Assembly (NCBI RefSeq): GCF_037137075.1
Contig: NZ_JBBBNV010000019.1
Location: 1-64,000, forward strand
Reading direction: 5' to 3'
DNA from: JBBBNV01 sp037137075
Lineage (GTDB): Bacteria; Bacillota; Bacilli; Paenibacillales; NBRC-103111
DNA: 64,000 nt
Shown here: piece by piece, positions 8,615-17,144 of the stretch
Layout of the letters: the number at the start of each line of letters is the position of its first letter
Numbering within the stretch: position 1 is the stretch's first letter
Made by a program: the position numbers and the translations under genes
Notes under the pieces: model-generated
What the model was told of the DNA's origin: nothing
Databases searched by the model: none
The model's input: only the letters and a program-made list of their open reading frames with translations

Positions 8615-9726
8615 GAACGTTTCCTCCCTTCGGACAAAGCCGGATTCCTTTTTGCCAATGTTATTCCGACCAGCACCAGGAGCAGTGTACAGCTGACGGT
8701 CAAGACGGTAAATGGCCAGATGACATACACTTGATGATAAAACGCGCCGGGGTTGCCAAACATCGTAAGAGCTAACACAATACATAGTAATGTCATCGGG
8801 TAGATGAGGATACGATCATTGCGTAAGCCTGTCAGTTGAATGACGGTTTGATTGAGAATAAACAGGAACAGAGAGGCTTTCATATAAGAGCCGATAATGA
8901 GAGCGATGCCGATGACCGATTCTATACGCTGAATGATGTCCGCGATTTCGATTTCGCCGGCCAGCCGGTAAAGCGAATATTTAATTGATCCGGCGAGCGG
9001 GCCGAAGACAAGCACGGTGCACACCGTGGAGAGCGTCAGCAGAAGCCCGTTCAACGTAAACGCGCCGAATATTTTGTTGATGGCTGCCGGATCGTTCTTC
9101 TCCAGATAGGGAAGAAGCATGGAGAAGAGGACTACTTCTCCAAAGGGAAAGCCGCTGGCAATATAAGTGCCGTGGAGGATTGGCTTCAGGTCGGTGGGCC
9201 AAACAGGCATCAGAAAGCCCGGCTCATACAGCGGAATCGCCAGCACCATAACCATGGCCGAAGAGAAAACGAGTACCAGCGCCAGCAGCACAAACATGCG
9301 GGCCATCACTTGAATGCCGGCACGGACTGTCAAGGCAGCTGTAATCAGGCTGGTCGACACAAAAATATAAGCGGGGGTTTCCTTCATCATCACACTAGTG
9401 AAAAAATCGCCGATCCCCGCGCAAATAGCCGGAATGGCAAAAAGCAGCATACCGATGACAGGGATGGCGAGCAGGAGGGTTAACGCCTTGCCGATAAGCC
9501 GCTTGCTAAGCTGTATCAGGCTGCTTCCATGGTGGGCGCGGTTCAAATAAACGATGCCCGCGAGCAGGAGCAGCCCGACCATGTAGGATAGAAGCATAGA
9601 AATCCATGCCCCCTTTTTGGCGGCATCGATGACCGGATTCGGGATAAATACAATTGCGGAGCCGGTGGTCATGCCGATTAGCATAGCAGCCATTTGTCCG
9701 GACGTTACCTCTTGCGGCTTATTCAT
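8611..9726 (-). CDS. GerB-family spore germination permease (receptor B subunit)
   Basis: Product of 371 aa with about ten membrane segments and the spore-permease (APC-superfamily) pattern: MLIGMTTGSAIVFIPNPVIDAAKKGAWISML at the N-terminus and PLYEPGFLMPVWPTDLKPIL in the middle. B subunits are thought to bind the germinant. It is the second gene of the minus-strand operon: 28 bases after a small membrane-protein gene and overlapping gerA by four bases. The family is usually about 360-370 aa, so it is full length. Confidence 0.92.
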   Translation of the reverse strand: MNKPQEVTSGQMAAMLIGMTTGSAIVFIPNPVIDAAKKGAWISMLLSYMVGLLLLAGIVYLNRAHHGSSLIQLSKRLIGKALTLLLAIPVIGMLLFAIPAICAGIGDFFTSVMMKETPAYIFVSTSLITAALTVRAGIQVMARMFVLLALVLVFSSAMVMVLAIPLYEPGFLMPVWPTDLKPILHGTYIASGFPFGEVVLFSMLLPYLEKNDPAAINKIFGAFTLNGLLLTLSTVCTVLVFGPLAGSIKYSLYRLAGEIEIADIIQRIESVIGIALIIGSYMKASLFLFILNQTVIQLTGLRNDRILIYPMTLLCIVLALTMFGNPGAFYHQVYVIWPFTVLTVSCTLLLVLVGITLAKRNPALSEGRKRS

Positions 9727-9754
9727 TGGCAGTGTCTCCAGTGTTCAAATTGGA

Positions 9755-9991
9755 TTAACCCTTTAGGTAGTCAACAATAAGCTTGGACGGACCCCCGTAC
9801 AGCTTCTGCAGCAGCTCGGATAACCCTGGCCAATCCGGCTGCCAAATAAACAAAACGGCAAAATAAAGGGAAGGGAGCAGGATGCAGAATGTAACCAGCA
9901 GCTCTTTCTTGTTCATGTCCTTGAGCTCTCGCCCCGTCGTCAAGCCCAGCCCGGCAAATAACACGATGATACAAAGAAGGTGCTCAAGCAT
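9755..9991 (-). CDS. Small membrane protein at the head of the ger operon
   Basis: Product of 78 aa with two membrane segments (LLCIIVLFAGLGLTT near the start and LLVTFCILLPSLYFAVLFIW in the middle) and a short polar tail. ATG 9991 is preceded by AAGGGATAGGG. It lies 28 bases upstream of the GerB-type gene on the same strand. Small two-segment proteins (GerD-like or 'fourth subunit' proteins) occur in some ger operons. I do not recognise this one beyond that context, so an accessory receptor role is inference. Confidence 0.65.
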   Translation of the reverse strand: MLEHLLCIIVLFAGLGLTTGRELKDMNKKELLVTFCILLPSLYFAVLFIWQPDWPGLSELLQKLYGGPSKLIVDYLKG

Positions 9992-10110
9992 GATCCCTAT
10001 CCCTTCAAGTTTCCCGATTTTCCCAGCGCTCGGAATTATATTTCCACAGGGGGCTGCTTCTTATACATAAAGTCAAGCGCCCGTGGGTACAGCGGCCAAA
10101 TAAGAACAAT

Positions 10111-10155
10111 AAAAAAAGCAACAGGACACCTGCGCCTATCCGCAGGCGGCCTGTT
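10111..10155 (-). terminator. Hairpin with T-run on the minus strand, upstream of the ger operon
   Basis: AACAGG (10120-10125) pairs with CCTGTT (10150-10155) and CCTGCG (10129-10134) pairs with CGCAGG (10141-10146), separated by a symmetric 3x3 internal loop and a six-base loop. On the minus strand it is followed directly by GCTTTTTTTATT (10117-10111 are seven T). This is a good intrinsic terminator, yet no minus-strand gene lies upstream of it. It could end a small RNA or attenuate the ger operon leader. Confidence 0.65.
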
Positions 10156-10303
10156 CTTAGGAATTTTGTAGTATGGTATCCCCTGCGGCTGCAGGTCATC
10201 GAGGAACCTGGCGAGGTATCGCGATCAAGGATACGAAAGACCGTTTGTCAAAAAAATTTCAAAAAAGCTTCAAGCCCATCCTGTATACTAATCCTTATCC
10301 AGC

Positions 10304-10492
10304 ATGTCGATAATAAGCGGCGGCGGGCCGGGCGGTAGAGCAGGTGTCCGCTTGAGCGTGCAGCAGGCCAGGGCCGCAGCCGAGAGGAATAAGGAAATTG
10401 GCGGTGTACATCAGTATAAGCAGATCGCTGGAGAAGAAATTCATCGCTTAATCGGCGATGAACGCCTGGAGCATGGAGAGGAGGCTGAATAA
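10304..10492 (+). CDS. Small hypothetical protein coupled to glycerate kinase
   Basis: A 62-codon frame, glycine-rich at the start and then charged and helical (QQARAAAERNKEIGGVHQYK, AGEEIHRLIGDERLEHGEEA). Its TAA overlaps the glycerate kinase ATG by one base (TAATG), a usual sign of translational coupling. The start has no strong ribosome site, and I do not recognise the sequence. It may be a real small gene or chance coding potential upstream of glxK. Confidence 0.4.
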   Translation: MSIISGGGPGGRAGVRLSVQQARAAAERNKEIGGVHQYKQIAGEEIHRLIGDERLEHGEEAE

Positions 10493-11628
10493 TGAACATT
10501 GTTGTCGCGCCGGATGCATTCAAAGGATCGCTTTCAGCAAGGGAAATCTGTGCTGCGGTTGAAGCGGGAATACGGCGTGTTGTTCCGCAGGCGAAGGTGC
10601 ATTCTGTCCCGCTTGCGGATGGCGGAGAAGGAACGATGGACAACCTGGTGTTTGCATCCAAGGGGACGATTCAGCGTGTGCAGGTGAAGGGACCGCTGGG
10701 CAAGCCGGTTGATGCCGCCTACGGAATACTTGGTGACGGCCGTACGGTTGTGATCGAGATGGCGCAGGCTTCGGGTCTGCCTCTTGTTCCGGCTGGAGAC
10801 AGAAATCCGCTTCTGGCTACCAGCTACGGCACGGGCGAGATGATGAAGCATGCTCTGGACGCGGGATACCGTCATTTTGTTGTCGGACTGGGCGGAAGCG
10901 CGACAAACGATGCCGGGGCCGGACTGCTGCGGGCGCTGGGACTGCAGCTGTACGATGAATCCGGTGCCGCCCTGCCGGACGGCGGCGGGGCACTGGCGCA
11001 GCTGGCTGCCTACGATGAGACGAGGCTGGATGCCCGGCTCAAGGATTGCACCTTCACCGCAGCCTGCGACGTTACGAACACCTTATGTGGAGCGGAAGGG
11101 GCCTCCGCCGTATTCGGTCCGCAAAAAGGGGCCACGCCGGATATGGTTCTCGCACTGGATCAGGCGTTGAACCGGTTTGCCGATATTGTCCGTGCCCGGC
11201 GCGGCAGCGAGATACGGGATATTGTGGGCGGCGGAGCTGCAGGAGGGATAGGAGCGGCGCTTGTCGCTTTCCTGGGGGCCAGCATTCGCTCCGGTATCGA
11301 GGTCGTCATGGAGCAGCTGAAGCTTGACGAGCTGCTGCAGACTGCCGATCTGGTCATTACCGGAGAAGGACGGCTGGACGCGCAAACGTTGTCCGGCAAG
11401 GTCATTGCCGGCGTGAGCCGTGCCGCGCAAGCGTACCATGTTCCGGTCATTGCTCTTTGCGGCAGTCTCGATTTGTCCCCGGCACAGCTCGATGAGCTGA
11501 AGCTGCTGACCGCTTGCTCCATAGTACCGGGACCGTGCCGGCTGGAGGATGCTATCGCACAAGCGCCGGGCTGGATAACAGAACGGACGGAGCTAATCAT
11601 GCGGCTAATCCGGCATTATCGGGGGTGA
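10492..11628 (+). CDS. glxK: Glycerate kinase
   Basis: Product of 378 aa of the GlxK/GarK (type 1) glycerate kinase family, which phosphorylates D-glycerate to 2- or 3-phosphoglycerate with ATP in the cytoplasm. Family motifs visible: MNIVVAPDAFKGSLSA, PLADGGEGTMD, VIEMAQASGLPL, GTGEMMKHALDAGYRHFVVGLGGSATNDAGAGLLRALG, ACDVTNTLCG and DLVITGEGRLDAQTLSGK. GAGAGGAGG lies upstream of ATG 10492. It may feed glycerate from glyoxylate or sugar-acid breakdown into glycolysis; no partner gene for that lies beside it. Confidence 0.92.
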   Translation: MNIVVAPDAFKGSLSAREICAAVEAGIRRVVPQAKVHSVPLADGGEGTMDNLVFASKGTIQRVQVKGPLGKPVDAAYGILGDGRTVVIEMAQASGLPLVPAGDRNPLLATSYGTGEMMKHALDAGYRHFVVGLGGSATNDAGAGLLRALGLQLYDESGAALPDGGGALAQLAAYDETRLDARLKDCTFTAACDVTNTLCGAEGASAVFGPQKGATPDMVLALDQALNRFADIVRARRGSEIRDIVGGGAAGGIGAALVAFLGASIRSGIEVVMEQLKLDELLQTADLVITGEGRLDAQTLSGKVIAGVSRAAQAYHVPVIALCGSLDLSPAQLDELKLLTACSIVPGPCRLEDAIAQAPGWITERTELIMRLIRHYRG

Positions 11629-11647
11629 ATGTGGACGCGCCCCCATT

Positions 11648-11658
11648 TATGCTACAAT
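11648..11658 (+). promoter_or_regulatory. Extended -10 promoter for the SDR gene
   Basis: TATGCTACAAT: TACAAT at 11653-11658 is preceded by TGC, giving the extended -10 form. The -35 (TGTGGA, spacing 17) is poor. It lies 60 bases before the SDR start. Confidence 0.4.
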
Positions 11659-11717
11659 AGAACAGGTACATAGATGTGAACGATTCACTAAGAATACTTA
11701 CGGCAGGAGAGATGGAC

Positions 11718-12437
11718 ATGGAGCTTCGCAATAAGACAGCGATAATTACAGGCGCAGGTAAAGGCATCGGGAAGGCGGCGGCGATTGCCCTGGCCAAAGA
11801 AGGGGTCCATCTGGGCCTTGTCGCAAGAAATGCACAGGAGCTGGAGGCGCTGCAGGCGCATTTGACAGAGAGCTTCGGAATCCGTGTTTATTATGCGTCT
11901 GTAGATATTACCGACATGGCCGCTGTAAATAAAGCCGTGGCTGCTCTGACGGAGAGCCTCGGATCGGTTGATATCTTGCTGAATAATGCAGGCATCGCCC
12001 GATTCGGAACTGTGGCCGACATGGAGCCGGAGCAGTGGGAGCGCATCATTCAAACCAACCTGATGGGCACCTATTATGTGACCCGGGCCGTACTGCCCGG
12101 AATGATCGGCAGCAACAGCGGAACGATCATCAATATCGCGTCCACAGCCGGAGAGCGGGGCTTTGCCACAGGCTCGGCCTACTGCGCGTCGAAGTTTGCC
12201 GTTATGGGCTTGACGGAATCGTTAATGCAGGAGGTGCGCAAGCACAATATCCGGGTAACTGCGCTTACGCCAAGCACGGTGAATACGGATCTGGCGGTAA
12301 ACGCTGGACTTAAAATTGGGGATGAGGACCGGATGATGCAGCCTGGCGATGTAGCCGAGCTGATTATGGCCACCTTGAAGCTGCCGCCGCGTGTGTTTGT
12401 GAAAGCAGCGGGCATCTGGACGACGAACCCTCAATAA
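11718..12437 (+). CDS. yoxD: Short-chain dehydrogenase/reductase, YoxD-like (annotated 3-ketoacyl-ACP reductase)
   Basis: SDR of 239 aa: cofactor motif TGAGKGIG (about residues 10-17), NNAG (about 87-90), and the catalytic S-Y-K set in NIASTAGERG and YCASK (about 153-157). The C-terminal pattern MQEVRKHNIRVTALTPSTV and LPPRVFVKAAGIWTTNP closely follows B. subtilis YoxD (238 aa), whose natural substrate is unknown. I place the start at ATG 11718, eight bases after GGAGAG and matching YoxD in length; ATG 11712 is too close to that site. It probably uses NADP(H). Confidence 0.85.
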   Translation: MELRNKTAIITGAGKGIGKAAAIALAKEGVHLGLVARNAQELEALQAHLTESFGIRVYYASVDITDMAAVNKAVAALTESLGSVDILLNNAGIARFGTVADMEPEQWERIIQTNLMGTYYVTRAVLPGMIGSNSGTIINIASTAGERGFATGSAYCASKFAVMGLTESLMQEVRKHNIRVTALTPSTVNTDLAVNAGLKIGDEDRMMQPGDVAELIMATLKLPPRVFVKAAGIWTTNPQ

Positions 12438-12484
12438 GGGCTGCCGCAGGCAGGCGGGACCAAGAGAAGGAGGTGCAGCCGAGG

Positions 12485-12751
12485 ATGAAGGTAAAGATTG
12501 TGACTGCCGCAATGGCCCATAATCCGGGAGAAGGCTACCGGGGCAGCGTGATTTTCGAGGTTGAGGGGCATAAGCATTCCTATGAAATAATGCTCTTTAG
12601 CAAGAATGGCAACATGTGGGATTATACGTTGAATTTCGGGAAGGACCCGGGGATAGATGAAGAAATCGACGTTGTGGAAACTGCGCTGGAAGAGGATGAC
12701 GAATTGTTCGACTGGCTGGTCGACACGGCGATGGAAAGCATGTCCTCTTAG
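12485..12751 (+). CDS. Conserved-looking acidic small protein
   Basis: Product of 88 aa, MKVKIVTAAMAHNPGEGYRG then an acidic C-terminal part (EEIDVVETALEEDDELFDWL). No membrane segment, signal or known motif. AAGGAGG lies about ten bases upstream of ATG 12485, so it is well set for translation. It follows the SDR gene by 47 bases on the same strand and may be co-transcribed. Function unknown. Confidence 0.65.
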   Translation: MKVKIVTAAMAHNPGEGYRGSVIFEVEGHKHSYEIMLFSKNGNMWDYTLNFGKDPGIDEEIDVVETALEEDDELFDWLVDTAMESMSS

Positions 12752-12777
12752 ACCGCTTCACCGTGCTTACGTAGGAA

Positions 12778-12822
12778 ACGGATAAGGAAGGAAACGAATT
12801 CACCTGGATTGATGTGATTTCG
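12778..12822 (+). pseudogene. Short fragment of a sigma-factor gene (sigK-like)
   Basis: Bases 12778-12798 are identical to 971-991 inside sigK, and the similarity continues to about 12815 (roughly 35 of 38 positions). In the sigK frame it reads TDKEGNEFTWIDV against TDKEGNEITLIDI. Nothing else of a sigma factor surrounds it. I read it as a leftover of a recombined or partly duplicated sigma gene. Confidence 0.5.
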
Positions 12823-12883
12823 AACGGATTTGTCCTGTTCCATTCTATGCAGTACCATGCAAGAAATAGATTAGGACCGAATT

Positions 12884-12937
12884 AAAACACGTCCGCCGGC
12901 ATCCCTTTTGGAGGGGATGACCGGCGGACGTGTTTTT
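12884..12937. terminator. Bidirectional intrinsic terminator
   Basis: AAAACACGTCCGCCGG pairs with CCGGCGGACGTGTTTTT through a long stem that also pairs CATCCC with GGGATG. It has A-tract and T-tract on the two sides and stands between convergent genes (small acidic protein on plus, DUF939 protein on minus). Confidence 0.9.
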
Positions 12938-13044
12938 GGGCTGAATGAAACGATTATCATCTGCGTCGATAAAGCCGCCGCAGGGTTCAGCGGACTGCCG
13001 CCAGGCAGACAAGCACCGGGCGAGGGGGCCAGCGTCGGCGGGAA

Positions 13045-14043
13045 TTACGGCGCGCTTGACGAGGTGCTGCGCCGCAGCCGCTGTTCCTCAGGCCCGGCCA
13101 GCTCGTCTTCAATCAAGTAGACAAAATCCCCCACCTGATTCGCTACGACGAACAGGCTGGCCCGATTTTCGAATTCCTCCCGGGTTTCGGGCAGGGGCAG
13201 CAGCTTATGGTAATCGCGTATGGCACGAAGCTGCTCATGGTAGTCCTGTGTATCGTGCCGATGACCGGGCTCATTCAAATGCTGGCTGAGTTTCAGGACG
13301 AAATCCCCGATTCGGGCCCCCTGCTCCAGCGGAATGGAAATATGGGAGATATGCGGGAGCATACGTTCCAGCACATCGTACTGCTGCTGTTTTTTCTCAA
13401 AATACTCGTAATAGTAGTCGTTCCGCTGCTGCAGGCTATTCTCGATATCCAGCAGGGCGAGCGCTTTGGCCTTCCGGAGAGAGTCTGCTAGAGCCAGCAG
13501 CTCCTTGCCGTCCCACAGGGTGTTCCCATCCTTTAAATACGCCGCAATTTCCTTCAAAATGATGCTCATGAGGCCGTTAATCTCCGACTTGAACTGGTTC
13601 AGCTGTTTGTCGCTGCTCGGCATGTAGGCATTGATAAGCAAGGCGACCCCCAGACCGATCGTCACCACGAACAGCTCATTCATAAAGAAGGCCACGTCGA
13701 TTTTCTGGCTCATATATACATGCATTACGATAACGAGACTGCTGGACAAGCCCTCCTGAATCCGCAGCCGGACGCACAGGGGAATGAATACCAGAAACAA
13801 AACCAAAAACGCGTACGGATGAAAGCCGATCAGCAAAAAAACGGCGCTGGAGCAAAGAAACCCCAGCATGCAGGAAAAAAAGCGGCTGCTGGCGGCCTGA
13901 AACGACTTGCGGCGGGACTTTTGAATGCAAAGAAGCGTCAGAATTCCGGCGGAGGAGAAATACTCCAGCTGCAGGGCTTGGGCGATAAGCACCGCGATGG
14001 AAATGCCGAGTGCCGTTTTGATCGTTCGAAAGCCAATTTTCAT
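13045..14043 (-). CDS. Aromatic acid exporter family / DUF939 membrane protein (YqjA-like)
   Basis: Product of 332 aa. The N-terminal half has four to six membrane segments (TALGISIAVLIAQALQL, FFSCMLGFLCSSAVFLLIGF, YAFLVLFLVFIPLCVRL, LFVVTIGLGVALLINAYM). The C-terminal half is cytoplasmic and helical (FEKKQQQYDVLERMLPHIS). This is the layout of the DUF939/FUSC-like exporters represented by B. subtilis YqjA. The substrate is not known. It is monocistronic on the minus strand, ending at the bidirectional terminator, and diverges from the IclR gene. Confidence 0.75.
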   Translation of the reverse strand: MKIGFRTIKTALGISIAVLIAQALQLEYFSSAGILTLLCIQKSRRKSFQAASSRFFSCMLGFLCSSAVFLLIGFHPYAFLVLFLVFIPLCVRLRIQEGLSSSLVIVMHVYMSQKIDVAFFMNELFVVTIGLGVALLINAYMPSSDKQLNQFKSEINGLMSIILKEIAAYLKDGNTLWDGKELLALADSLRKAKALALLDIENSLQQRNDYYYEYFEKKQQQYDVLERMLPHISHISIPLEQGARIGDFVLKLSQHLNEPGHRHDTQDYHEQLRAIRDYHKLLPLPETREEFENRASLFVVANQVGDFVYLIEDELAGPEEQRLRRSTSSSAP

Positions 14044-14361
14044 AGGGACCTCGCTTGCTGAAATTTATTGCTTGTTCAAATGTTATATATATTGACATGT
14101 ATAATGCGTCGATTTATGATTTAAGTATATTTATCATATCTCAAATGTAGGCGGATGCCTAGAAAAAGCAGCAAAGCTTTGCACAAGCGATTTTTTTCGG
14201 GTGCTGCTCATAATTATGTAAAAAATAATGACGCACGTTCATCGTTCACGAAGGCGCTTTCGCAGAAAATGAAAGCATCCGGCATCATTTTGCCGGTTCC
14301 ATTGCGAATATATATTCCATGATACGGCATGTTATATAATTCCTTAGGAAAGGGTGGTATC
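14044..14361. other. Divergent promoter region (DUF939 gene / iclR)
   Basis: AT-rich and without genes. TATAAT at 14335-14340 could serve iclR but has no good -35. A small GGCATCATTTTGCC hairpin precedes it near 14281. No operator is evident to me. Confidence 0.4.
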
Positions 14362-15147
14362 GTGAAACCGGATCAAAATGAAGCTGTTCGATCTGTGGAA
14401 TCTGTGGAATCGGTGGAGAGAGCCCTGGAGATACTGGACTGCTTCTCCCGCTCGGCTCAGGAGCTGTCGGTTTCCGACCTTGCTGAGCGGTTAAAGCTTC
14501 CCGAGAGCGCGATTTCCCCCCTGTTAAGCACACTGCGAAGCAAGCATTATATTGAGCGGGATACCCGAACCGACCGTTATCAGCTCGGCTCCCGGCTCTA
14601 TGATTTGGGGCATGTGTATGCGGCCGGAATGGATTTGCGGAAGCTGGCGCTTCCGTTCATGCGGACACTGAACAGTAAAACCTCCGAGGCGGTGAGCCTG
14701 AACATCGTTGACCGGGGTGAGCGTGTATGTATTGAAAAGCTGGAGAGCCTGTATCCTGCCTGCAGTCTGGTGCAAGCCGGCGAACGCAGCTCCTTGTGCC
14801 GGGGGGCTTCCGGCAATGTGCTGCTTGCTTTTATGCCGGAGGAGGAGGCCCGTCAAATCATCCGCCAGGAAGATATGGCCTCCGAGCAGCAGGCCGCCCT
14901 GCTGGAAGCGCTGCGGAGAATCCGGAGCAACGGGTACAGTATGACCGTGGGCCACCGGATGAAAGGCGTCATCGGCTTCTCTGCGCCTGTATTTGGCGCG
15001 GCAGAACAGCTTGCTGCCGGGCTTTCCATCTCCGGGCCCGTGGAGCGGCTGGCCGCGAAGAAGGAGAGCCTGCTGAAGGAGCTGACGCTGACGGCGTCGC
15101 TGCTATCCGCCCGGCTTGGCGAAGGGAATCAGAATCGGCGGAGGTAA
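14362..15147 (+). CDS. IclR-family transcriptional regulator
   Basis: Product of 261 aa from GTG 14362, which follows AAAGGGTGG by five bases. There is an N-terminal winged helix-turn-helix (SVERALEILDCFSRSAQELSV, LAERLKLPESAISPLLSTL, LGSRLYDLG) and a C-terminal effector domain (ETSEAVSLNIVDRGE-like region, SLCRGASGNVLLAFM, GVIGFSAPVFG). IclR proteins respond to small carboxylates or aromatic compounds. It diverges from the DUF939 'aromatic acid exporter' gene, so control of that exporter is an attractive but unproven guess. Confidence 0.88.
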   Translation: MKPDQNEAVRSVESVESVERALEILDCFSRSAQELSVSDLAERLKLPESAISPLLSTLRSKHYIERDTRTDRYQLGSRLYDLGHVYAAGMDLRKLALPFMRTLNSKTSEAVSLNIVDRGERVCIEKLESLYPACSLVQAGERSSLCRGASGNVLLAFMPEEEARQIIRQEDMASEQQAALLEALRRIRSNGYSMTVGHRMKGVIGFSAPVFGAAEQLAAGLSISGPVERLAAKKESLLKELTLTASLLSARLGEGNQNRRR

Positions 15148-15228
15148 ACGCGAGTGCAGAAGCATGATGTCTCTCTGTAGGGTTAGCTTGTGGCAGAGCA
15201 TACGGCTACACAGCGATGGAGCAAATTC

Positions 15229-15272
15229 AACCTTCCATACCACGATGAAGATCGTGGTGAGGAAGGTTTTTC
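15229..15272 (+). terminator. Intrinsic terminator after iclR
   Basis: AACCTTCC-AT-ACCACGAT (15229-15246) pairs with ATCGTGGT-GA-GGAAGGTT (15251-15268) and is followed by TTTTC. Confidence 0.9.
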
Positions 15273-15398
15273 ATTTGAATAGGCGGATTCAGCGATCCGG
15301 TCATGACTTTATATTTTTGTGGTGACAATGAGGGAAGAAAGGAGTATGTTGGATATGACGATAATTACATATCATTTCAGCGGCGTAGGAGGGACGGC

Positions 15399-17144
15399 AT
15401 GTCTTTTTTGCGAAAGTATGCACGGAAATATTGGCCCGGCTTTTTCATTTCCATTGCATTTGTCATGTGCGAGGCGCTCTGCGATTTGATGCTGCCGACG
15501 CTGATGTCACACATTATCGATGAAGGTGTGGCCAAGAGCCGCATGGAGGTCGTGCTTCAGTACGGGGGGCTTATGCTGCTCATCACTGCCTTCGGGGCGC
15601 TGGCGGCGGTAGGCCGCAATTTGATTTCCAGCCGGGTGTCGCAGCGGTTCGGGACCGAGCTGCGGTCCGATTTGTTCCGCAAAATTCAAACGTTCTCGTT
15701 CGGCAATATGGACCGGTTCGAGCGGGCCTCGCTTATTACACGGCTGACCAGCGACGTCACGCAGGTGCAAAACTTTACGAACGGCCTGATGCGCATTTTT
15801 GTAAAAGCGCCTTTGCTCGGCCTGGGCGCACTGATTATGGCGGCGCGTCTGAATCCGCAGCTGGCGGTTATTTTGGCTGTTGTTGTGCCGCTCGTGGGGC
15901 TGTTAATTCTGCTGAACATGAAGGCGGGCTTCCCGCGCTTTATGAAGGTGCAGAAGGCGCTGGACCGGGTAAACGGCCTCATGCGGGAATATTTGTCCGG
16001 TGTGCGGGTTGTGCGTGCATTTAACCGATTTGATGATGAAGTGGATAAATTCAGAGCTACGAACGCGGATTTTCAGAACTTGTCCAAGCAGGCGATGCGG
16101 GCGATGGCCATCTTCAATCCGGCGATTGTGCTGACCGTCAACTTGGGGATTATCGCGGTGCTTTGGTTCGGCGGGGCCGGCGTCCAGGACGGCAGTATGC
16201 AGGTGGGCCACATTGTCGCGTTTGTCAATTATATGACGCAGGTGCTGTTTGCGCTGATGACGGTGTCGATGGTGTTCATTATGTTTGCGCGGGCCAAAGC
16301 CTCGGCCCTGCGGATTGGCGAGGTGTTCGGGCAGGAAGGCGCCATGCGCTGGCAGGAAGGCGCGAGTCTGCAAGCGGGAATGTCCGGCCGGATTGACTTC
16401 GAGGCGGTGAGCTTCTCTTACGACGGAACGCCGGAAGGGAGGGTGCTGAAGGAGGTCACCTTCACCTGTATGCCCGGAGAAACGGTCGGGATTATTGGCT
16501 CCACGGGCTCCGGCAAGAGCACGCTTGTGCATCTGCTTCCCCGGTTCTATGATGCGACAAGCGGCAAGGTCAAGGTTAATGGCGTAGATGTCACTACGGT
16601 GCAGCCGGAGCAGCTGCGCAGCATCATTTCGATCGTGCCGCAGAAGACGGTGCTTTTTTCCGGGACGATTCTGGAAAATATCCGGTGGGGCAAGCAGGAC
16701 GCCACGCCGGAGGAAGCCCGTAGGGCGGCGGAGGTGGCGGAGGCGCACGAATTTATTGCGGCTCAGCCGGAGGGCTATGATACGCGGATTGGCCAGAAGG
16801 GCGTTAATTTGTCCGGGGGGCAGAAGCAGCGTTTGTCGATCGCCAGAGCCCTCGTCCGTCAGCCGCGGATTCTCATTCTGGATGACTGCACCAGTGCGCT
16901 GGATGCGGTAACGGAGGGGAAAATCAAAGCGGCGCTTAAAGCGTATACCCGCGGATTAACCTGTCTGCTTATTGCCCAGCGTATTGCCTCTGTCATGGAC
17001 GCCGATAAAATCGTGGTGCTCGATGAGGGCAGGGTGGCCGGTATCGGCACGCATGAAGAGCTGCTGTCCGGCTGCCGCGTCTATCAGGAAATTGTACATT
17101 CCCAATTGGGCAAGGAGGCGCTTACGAATGTCAAAGCCGAATGA
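15399..17144 (+). CDS. ABC exporter half-transporter, degenerate-site subunit (YfiB-like)
   Basis: Product of 581 aa from ATG 15399 (AGGAGGGA five bases upstream): six membrane segments (about 1-310) fused to an ATPase domain. Walker A GSTGSGKST, signature LSGGQKQR and Walker B ILILDDCTSALD are visible. Walker B has Asp where the catalytic Glu normally is, and the switch residue is Gln (LLIAQRIAS) not His. This marks the non-catalytic partner of a heterodimeric exporter of the BmrC/D, YfiB/C or TM287/288 type. Its own LSGGQ completes the active site of the partner gene, which overlaps it by 17 bases. The substrate is unknown, with multidrug or lipid export as options. Confidence 0.9.
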   Translation: MSFLRKYARKYWPGFFISIAFVMCEALCDLMLPTLMSHIIDEGVAKSRMEVVLQYGGLMLLITAFGALAAVGRNLISSRVSQRFGTELRSDLFRKIQTFSFGNMDRFERASLITRLTSDVTQVQNFTNGLMRIFVKAPLLGLGALIMAARLNPQLAVILAVVVPLVGLLILLNMKAGFPRFMKVQKALDRVNGLMREYLSGVRVVRAFNRFDDEVDKFRATNADFQNLSKQAMRAMAIFNPAIVLTVNLGIIAVLWFGGAGVQDGSMQVGHIVAFVNYMTQVLFALMTVSMVFIMFARAKASALRIGEVFGQEGAMRWQEGASLQAGMSGRIDFEAVSFSYDGTPEGRVLKEVTFTCMPGETVGIIGSTGSGKSTLVHLLPRFYDATSGKVKVNGVDVTTVQPEQLRSIISIVPQKTVLFSGTILENIRWGKQDATPEEARRAAEVAEAHEFIAAQPEGYDTRIGQKGVNLSGGQKQRLSIARALVRQPRILILDDCTSALDAVTEGKIKAALKAYTRGLTCLLIAQRIASVMDADKIVVLDEGRVAGIGTHEELLSGCRVYQEIVHSQLGKEALTNVKAE

